Assembly: GCA_021785255.1 (NCBI GenBank)
Contig: JAJYGA010000091.1
Coordinates: forward strand, 1 to 60,744
Length of the DNA: 60,744 nt
Direction of reading: 5' to 3'
From: Actinomycetes bacterium
GTDB taxonomy: Bacteria; Actinomycetota; Acidimicrobiia; Acidimicrobiales; Acidimicrobiaceae
Numbering within the stretch: the stretch's first letter is position 1; every line of letters starts with the position of its first letter. A program made the position numbers and the translations under genes. Under the pieces are notes generated by a model that saw only the letters and a list, made by a program, of their open reading frames with translations, did no database searches and was not told the origin of the DNA. Shown piece after piece: positions 56,300 to 60,744 of this stretch.

Positions 56300-57494
56300 T
56301 GCGGTAGTCGAGTGGAAGAAAATAGGTAAGAGATTTGCGCTAGCAACCGTTGTTGGTACCGAAGGCTCCAGCCCTCGAGATATCGGGGCAACGATGGCGG
56401 TGAGTGAGAACGCTGAGGTTGTAGGATCCGTTTCAGGGGGCTGTGTAGAGGGCGCGGTTGTCACGGAGGCACTAGCAGCACTTGGTGCTGACGAAGTTCT
56501 ACTGCGATCTTTAGGAGTAATTGGATCAACTTCGACGCCTCTGACGTGTGCTCGTACCTTGGAGTACGGTTATTCCGACGACGAAGCTTTCGCGGTCGGC
56601 CTAACCTGCGGGGGTACCCTTTACATAATGGTACAACCCAACCCTCCGGAATACCTGGAGGAGGTGGCCCAGCTTCTAAAGGATAAGACTCCTTTTGTGC
56701 TTGCGAGCGTCTTTGCATCCGAAGAAGAGGCTGGTGAAAGCGAGTACTTTGCAAAGATGAATAAGGACGTTGCTATGCCAGAGGTCGGAGCACAGATCCT
56801 GATACGTGCGAACGGAACTGTTCATGGTACGTTAGGTAACGACGATCTGGACCGGGTGGTAAAGCGTGACGGCGAGGCGCTTTTGTCGTTGGGAAGATCT
56901 GCACGTCGGCACTACGGTCGTTTGGGGCAGTCAAGAGCGCAGGAGATTGGTGTACTTTACGACGTCTACGCTCCGCCGGCAAAGATGGTGATTTTTGGAG
57001 CGGTTGACTTTAGTGCAGCTCTATCTCGTATAGCCAAGGTGTTGGGTTTTGAAGTGACAGTTTGTGACGCTCGTCCGCTTTTTGCCACGGCAGAACGTTT
57101 TCCTGAGGCGGATGAGGTGGTTGTCGACTGGCCAGACAAATATCTGGCAAAAATAGGGAGCAACTTGGGACCCAAAGATGCTTTGTGCGTGCTAACTCAT
57201 GATCCTAAGTTCGATGTACCTGCAATCAAAAGTGCTCTTGCAACGGAGGTTGGCTACATTGGAGCTATGGGTTCAAGAAGAACACATGAGGAGAGAATGA
57301 AGCGGCTCTTGGAGGTGGGTATATCAGAAAAGGAGGTGAATGAGCGCGTGAACGGACCTATTGGGATTGATATTGGAGCCCGTACGCCAGAAGAAACGGC
57401 AGTTTCAATTGTTGCCGAGATCATTGCAAGACGTGAAGGCAAGACGGTTCCCAATCTACAAAAAGGCGAGGGACGTATTCACCTAGAGAGATGA
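56283..57494 (+). CDS. coxF: XdhC/CoxF family Mo-enzyme maturation protein
   Basis: A 403-residue protein. The N-terminal XdhC/CoxI domain (ATVVGTEGSSPRDIGATMAV, VGSVSGGCVEGAVV) is followed by an inserted region and the Rossmann XdhC C-terminal domain (MVIFGAVDFSAALSRIAKVLG, VCDARPLFATAERFPEADEVV, GYIGAMGSRRTHEERMKRL). XdhC proteins protect and hand over the sulfurated molybdenum cofactor. Ends in ATGA overlap with the cytidylyltransferase gene. Confidence 0.92.
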   Translation: MREIIDAVVEWKKIGKRFALATVVGTEGSSPRDIGATMAVSENAEVVGSVSGGCVEGAVVTEALAALGADEVLLRSLGVIGSTSTPLTCARTLEYGYSDDEAFAVGLTCGGTLYIMVQPNPPEYLEEVAQLLKDKTPFVLASVFASEEEAGESEYFAKMNKDVAMPEVGAQILIRANGTVHGTLGNDDLDRVVKRDGEALLSLGRSARRHYGRLGQSRAQEIGVLYDVYAPPAKMVIFGAVDFSAALSRIAKVLGFEVTVCDARPLFATAERFPEADEVVVDWPDKYLAKIGSNLGPKDALCVLTHDPKFDVPAIKSALATEVGYIGAMGSRRTHEERMKRLLEVGISEKEVNERVNGPIGIDIGARTPEETAVSIVAEIIARREGKTVPNLQKGEGRIHLER

Positions 57495-58066
57495 CTTCGG
57501 CCAGAGAAGTAGGAGTTGGTATCTTGTTGGCCGCTGGTTCTGGGAGCCGATTTCACGGTCCGTCACACAAACTTTTAGCTGAAGTTGATGGAAGAGCGGT
57601 AGTGTCATTCGCTATAGACGCTCTGAAGGGTGCCGAGCTAGACTACAAAGTTGTTGTTTGCGGATCCGTCGATCTGTCCGCCCTGATTCCGCCGGAGTTT
57701 TCAGTTTTGGATAACCCGTTGTGGGAAAGAGGAATGGCTACGTCACTGCAGGTAGGTGTGTCGTATGCAAGAAGGCTCCGTGCAGACTTCGTTATTGTGG
57801 GGCTTGGAGATCAACCGTTTATTACAGCTTCAACGTGGACAAAGTTGGCTCGGATTACAGGCGAGAAGCTGGTCGTGGCGACGTACGACGGCATGCCTCG
57901 TAATCCAGTCCGAATTGACAGGTCTCTGTTTGACCGGCTCCCAAAATATGGAGACGAGGGCGCGCGGCAACTAATTCATGAAAATAGCGATAGTGTATGT
58001 TATGTGGAGTGTGAGGGTTCTCCATTTGACATTGATACGTTGGAGGATTTGGGGAGATGGAGATAA
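57491..58066 (+). CDS. mocA: Molybdenum cofactor cytidylyltransferase (MobA/MocA-like)
   Basis: A 191-residue nucleotidyltransferase. GILLAAGSGSRFHGPSHKLL is the nucleotide-binding loop; VIVGLGDQPFITASTW holds the metal-binding Asp; GDEGARQLIHE and the closing FDIDTLEDL match the family. It should attach CMP to the molybdopterin cofactor, the form used by CoxL-type enzymes. Overlaps coxF by 4 bases and the CoxG gene by 10. Confidence 0.92.
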   Translation: MTSAREVGVGILLAAGSGSRFHGPSHKLLAEVDGRAVVSFAIDALKGAELDYKVVVCGSVDLSALIPPEFSVLDNPLWERGMATSLQVGVSYARRLRADFVIVGLGDQPFITASTWTKLARITGEKLVVATYDGMPRNPVRIDRSLFDRLPKYGDEGARQLIHENSDSVCYVECEGSPFDIDTLEDLGRWR

Positions 58067-58776
58067 CTAACGAGTTTACGGTTTCGGTGCCACTTGACAA
58101 GGCATGGAAGACGCTGACGGATCTCGAAAAGATTGCACCTTGTATGCCTGGAGCCAAGTTGGAGGAGGTATCTGGGGAAGACTACACCGGTTCTGTAAGG
58201 ATTAAAGTGGGACCTATCACTTCAACGTATCGCGGTAAGTTGAGGTTCGCTGAGCGAGACGATAGCACGCATCGCGCTGTTCTTAGGGCCGAGGGACGAG
58301 ATACTAAGGGGCAAGGTAATGCAACGGCAGATATCGTGGCGAAACTTGAAGACGTCGATGGGAAGACTCGTTGCAAGATTGATCTGAACCTCACGATATC
58401 GGGACGCGTAGCTCAGTTTGGTAGAGGGGTCTTGGCGGACGTTAGCCAAAAGCTGGTTGAGCAGTTTGTGGATAATTTAGAAAAAGAGGTTTTAGGCGTC
58501 GGTGGCGAAAGTTCAAGCGTAGGTGACGCTACTGAGGAGTTGAAGTTGCCCACGGATCTAAAAGAAGGTTCTAGTACATCTTCTGAGGAGCATGCAAAAT
58601 CAGTGTCTAAGGCAAAATCCGGTACTGGATCAGAAAAAGCCGAAGGTTCATCTCGCCAGGATAAAGAGTTGAATGCTCTCTCTTTGGTTGCAAAGCCCGT
58701 GGCGAAACGTCTGCTTCCAGTGTTTGCTATCGCAGTAGTCATTGGTGTTTTAGTCAGAAGAAGGCGACGAAAGTAG
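58057..58776 (+). CDS. coxG: CoxG-like SRPBCC protein with C-terminal membrane anchor
   Basis: A 239-residue protein. Residues 1-145 are a CoxG domain: NEFTVSVPLDKAWKTLTDLEKIAPCMPGA, then DYTGSVRIKVGPIT and GRGVLADVSQKLVEQFVDNLE. A Ser/Glu/Lys-rich linker follows (about 150-205), then one membrane helix (LLPVFAIAVVIGVLV) and an RRRRRK end. CoxG of Oligotropha recruits CO dehydrogenase to the membrane, and the anchor here fits that. Last gene of the cluster. Confidence 0.9.
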   Translation: MEITNEFTVSVPLDKAWKTLTDLEKIAPCMPGAKLEEVSGEDYTGSVRIKVGPITSTYRGKLRFAERDDSTHRAVLRAEGRDTKGQGNATADIVAKLEDVDGKTRCKIDLNLTISGRVAQFGRGVLADVSQKLVEQFVDNLEKEVLGVGGESSSVGDATEELKLPTDLKEGSSTSSEEHAKSVSKAKSGTGSEKAEGSSRQDKELNALSLVAKPVAKRLLPVFAIAVVIGVLVRRRRRK

Positions 58777-58817
58777 GGATTAAAGCGACTCATATTCAAA
58801 CCCCTGAAGCATTCTCT

Positions 58818-59270
58818 GTGACCAGCGAAGAAAATCAGCAGATTGCACTACTTATAGGAAGAGTTCCGAGCATCCCTTTCAGGGTTGCGGTTCGCTCTAC
58901 GTCAGGGAAAGTCTTAGTTATTGAGTCGTTTCCAATGAGATCCGATGGCTATCCCAATCCAGATTGGTTTTGGCTTGTGGATAAGGAGTTGGTGAGGGCG
59001 GTTGGAAGAGTCGAGGCTCATGGAGGAGTTGCCTATGCGGAACAACGTTTTAACAACTCTTTGGAAGCGGTCCACAATGCTTATAGATCGGCGAGAAACA
59101 ACCTGCTGAAGCAGTGCGGAAGTGATCTTAGAGTTGAAGGCGGTGTGGGTGGAGCCAGAAAAGGAGTGAAGTGTTTACACTCCCATTTAGCGTATTTTCT
59201 TGCCGGTGGGTATAGTCCAGTTGGTGCATGGACAGCTGCACAGATCCAAGTTGGTAGAGTACGCAGTTAA
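58818..59270 (+). CDS. DUF501 family protein
   Basis: A 150-residue protein that matches the DUF501 family of actinobacteria: IALLIGRVPSIPFRVAVRS, YPNPDWFWLVDKELVRAVGRVEAHGG, then GVKCLHSHLAYFLAGGYSPVGAW with conserved Cys and His that could bind metal. Function unknown. In Mycobacterium and relatives it directly follows eno and ftsB. Here the whole Mo-hydroxylase cluster lies between. GTG start; no strong ribosome site. Confidence 0.88.
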   Translation: MTSEENQQIALLIGRVPSIPFRVAVRSTSGKVLVIESFPMRSDGYPNPDWFWLVDKELVRAVGRVEAHGGVAYAEQRFNNSLEAVHNAYRSARNNLLKQCGSDLRVEGGVGGARKGVKCLHSHLAYFLAGGYSPVGAWTAAQIQVGRVRS

Positions 59271-59355
59271 CTCCCTGGGACGAGGACATCTCGTATCGAT
59301 GAGGGAATATCTGGTACGATCTGCTTCTTGGCGATATAGTATTTGTTAGTTACAT

Positions 59356-59438
59356 GCCCGGGTGGCGGAATGGTAGACGCAGGGGGCTTAAACCCCCCGG
59401 GCCGCAAGGCCATGCGGGTTCGAGTCCCGCCTCGGGTA
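59356..59438 (+). tRNA. tRNA-Leu (anticodon UAA)
   Basis: A class II tRNA of 83 bases. Acceptor GCCCGGG pairs with CTCGGGT, D-arm GGCGGAATGGTAGACGC, anticodon stem GGGGG/CCCCC around loop CTTAAAC (anticodon TAA), a variable arm GGGCCGCAAGGCCAT and T-arm GCGGGTTCGAGTCCCGC. Discriminator A. The 3' CCA is not encoded. A beta-lactamase-fold gene starts 24 bases after it. Confidence 0.96.
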
Positions 59439-59462
59439 CTTTCTATGTTTTTGGAGAGATAC

Positions 59463-60332
59463 GTGAAGTTCGACGACTTTATGATTGACGGAGAGCTTGA
59501 CTTTTCTTTTGCGTATGGAAGCATAGAAAATAGCGGTACGGTTAGCGTGGAGTTTTCATACCGCGAGCAGACTGTAGCGCCGCTCGCCTCTGTCACCAAG
59601 CTCTTCAGCGCGATTGGAGTTCTGGTGGCTGTAGAGGAAGGCAGTATCTCTTTAGATGACGATGTAACACTTGGCGATTCTATATACGTAAAGTCTTTGC
59701 TTTCACATACCTCAGGGTTGGCTCCAGAGGGGATACCTTCTCTAAATGGAAAGGAGCTGACCAAACTTGGAACTCCCGGAGTGAGGAGAATCTACTCGAA
59801 CTTAGGTTATGAGGTTCTCGCGCTGTATCTGGAAGAGTCGGTGCAGATGACTTTTGCCGACTATATTGCGGAGGCGATTATCGAACCTTGTGGTATGCAA
59901 AAGACAAGGTTTTTAAAGGAATCGTTTGTTCCCGATGGCCGGGGTGCAGCTGCAGGATTGACGGCAACGGTTGAAGATCTGGTCCTGTTGGTGAAGGCGA
60001 TGGTGACGCCATCGGTACTGTCTTATAGCTCACTTGAGTTGCTCTCCAAGCCATTTCTGCCTGGTATACCAGGGGTGTTGCCAGGATTTGGTTTGATGAA
60101 GGATAATTTGTGGAGCTTAGGAGCGGAGATAAAAGACTCTAAGAGACCACACTGGGGCGGGACTCTAAACTCCCCAAGCACATTTGGACACTTCGGAAGA
60201 TCGGGTTCTTTGGTGTGGATCGACCCGGAAAATATGAGGTTTTTGGTATTTTTGTCCCTGAAGAACTTTGGGAAATGGGCCGTAGAACTGTGGCCGCGGC
60301 TCAGCGATTGGGTGATTCAGCAAGGATCGTAG
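59463..60332 (+). CDS. Serine hydrolase, beta-lactamase (class C/PBP-like) family
   Basis: A 289-residue protein of the beta-lactamase/DD-peptidase fold. The SxxK nucleophile is in APLASVTKLFSAIGVL and the YxN motif in RIYSNLGYEVL; SLLSHTSGLAPEG and TVEDLVLLVKAM are typical of the esterase/carboxypeptidase-like branch; FGHFGRSGSLVWID is the third motif (HxG-like). No signal peptide, so probably cytoplasmic. GTG 59463 with GGAG 6 bases before is preferred to ATG 59445, which has none. Confidence 0.87.
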   Translation: MKFDDFMIDGELDFSFAYGSIENSGTVSVEFSYREQTVAPLASVTKLFSAIGVLVAVEEGSISLDDDVTLGDSIYVKSLLSHTSGLAPEGIPSLNGKELTKLGTPGVRRIYSNLGYEVLALYLEESVQMTFADYIAEAIIEPCGMQKTRFLKESFVPDGRGAAAGLTATVEDLVLLVKAMVTPSVLSYSSLELLSKPFLPGIPGVLPGFGLMKDNLWSLGAEIKDSKRPHWGGTLNSPSTFGHFGRSGSLVWIDPENMRFLVFLSLKNFGKWAVELWPRLSDWVIQQGS

Positions 60333-60350
60333 AGCTGAGAGCCCGACCTA

Positions 60351-60377
60351 CCTCCTGTGGCACGTCATAAAAGGAGG
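60351..60377 (+). promoter_or_regulatory. Hairpin that could pair a Shine-Dalgarno sequence with its complement
   Basis: CCTCCT at 60351-60356 is complementary to AGGAGG at 60372-60377, with a 15-base loop. The AGGAGG is a perfect ribosome binding site just before ATG 60379 and GTG 60381. The arrangement could hide the site. Only sequence complementarity is seen; no known riboswitch or thermometer class is recognised. Confidence 0.4.
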
Positions 60378-60380
60378 CAT

Positions 60381-60485
60381 GTGCCAAAGACAGATGTACA
60401 AAGCGCTATGGGAAACGTTGGTGCATTGACTCTTTCAGTTGGAACTTTCGCTCTCAAGCTGTTTGCATGTGGCTGCAAGTCTTGA
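60381..60485 (+). CDS. Possible 34-residue peptide (doubtful)
   Basis: GTG-started frame with a hydrophobic middle and a Cys-rich end (LFACGCKS). The AGGAGG before it is only 3 bases away, which is short. A competing ATG at 60379 would give 16 residues. Too short for any family assignment. Confidence 0.25.
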   Translation: MPKTDVQSAMGNVGALTLSVGTFALKLFACGCKS

Positions 60486-60744
60486 GTTCACTTATGGACA
60501 GGCAAGTGGCTAACCCAACTTTCGTTTCCAACCCGCAATTTCAGTACCTAGTGAGCCCTATTTGGGGGTTTAGTGGTTGGAGGGATTTGTCAAAGTGCTG
60601 GTAGTTGTGTTGTCGGTATTAGAGATTGTGAATGTAGTGCCCTAATATAAGAGTATGTTAAGTATGAGACATGAAGTTGACTTATACCTGGTAGATTAGC
60701 TTTGTGTATATCAGGGCTAAGGAGACGAAGAACAAGACAACTGG
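60486..60744. other. Intergenic end of the window
   Basis: No gene is supported. The AT-rich stretch contains a TTGACT box (60677-60682) without a clear partner at proper spacing, and the last bases carry CTAAGGAGACG, which looks like a ribosome binding site for a gene that starts beyond the window. Confidence 0.4.

Noticed and set aside
59343-59445. N-terminal extension of the beta-lactamase-like ORF
   Set aside because: The first 34 codons are the tRNA-Leu gene; the protein must start after it.

Overview
The window looks like a moderately low-G+C actinobacterium, most probably of the class Acidimicrobiia (Acidithrix/Ferrimicrobium-like). This is an inference from gene order (glmU, prs, rplY, pth, mfd, SurA-like lipoprotein, mazG, eno, ftsB ... 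DUF501 is an actinobacterial arrangement), an actinobacterial-type PyrF, frequent GTG/TTG starts, and a base composition near 50 percent G+C outside one GC-rich block. No species name can be proved from the sequence alone.

Region 1 (1-16158): a 17-bp tandem repeat at the left edge, then a catabolic gene set. It holds a flavin reductase, two amidase-signature hydrolases, a cytosine-deaminase-like amidohydrolase, a CrtI/PYROXD2-like FAD oxidoreductase, a luciferase-like flavin monooxygenase, a complete NitT/TauT-type ABC importer, a TRZ/ATZ-type amidohydrolase, an isochorismatase-like cysteine hydrolase, a cupin and two Rieske oxygenases. Together they suggest import, oxygenation, deamination and amide hydrolysis of an unidentified nitrogen-rich (perhaps N-heterocyclic) compound. 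This is the best candidate for an undescribed pathway.

Region 2 (about 16160-25960): a GC-richer mosaic island. It has long imperfect direct repeats around an SRPBCC gene, an IS21 istB relic, an IS3 orfA fragment, an intact-looking pyrF, a lone AAA+ ATPase, a frameshifted O-methyltransferase, a decayed stretch, and a regulator/PLDc_N/ABC exporter module with a palindrome over the first start codon.

Region 3 (25922-45766): core genes. These are an acyl-CoA dehydrogenase, head-to-head valS and cysS, a DnaQ-type exonuclease, a HAD phosphatase, a secreted GH30 glycosidase, and then the run glmU-prs-rplY-pth-mfd-surA-like-mazG-eno-ftsB. GlmU lacks its acetyltransferase part.

Region 4 (45890-58776): a molybdenum-hydroxylase (form II CO-dehydrogenase-like) cluster: a solo large subunit, an acyl-CoA synthetase, coxS-coxL-coxM, a terminator-like hairpin, and coxD-coxE-coxF-mocA-coxG accessory genes. 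It sits between ftsB and DUF501, which are neighbours in actinobacteria such as Mycobacterium, so it appears inserted into that operon. The right edge holds tRNA-Leu(UAA), a beta-lactamase-fold hydrolase, and a possible tiny ORF behind a hairpin that could mask its ribosome binding site.
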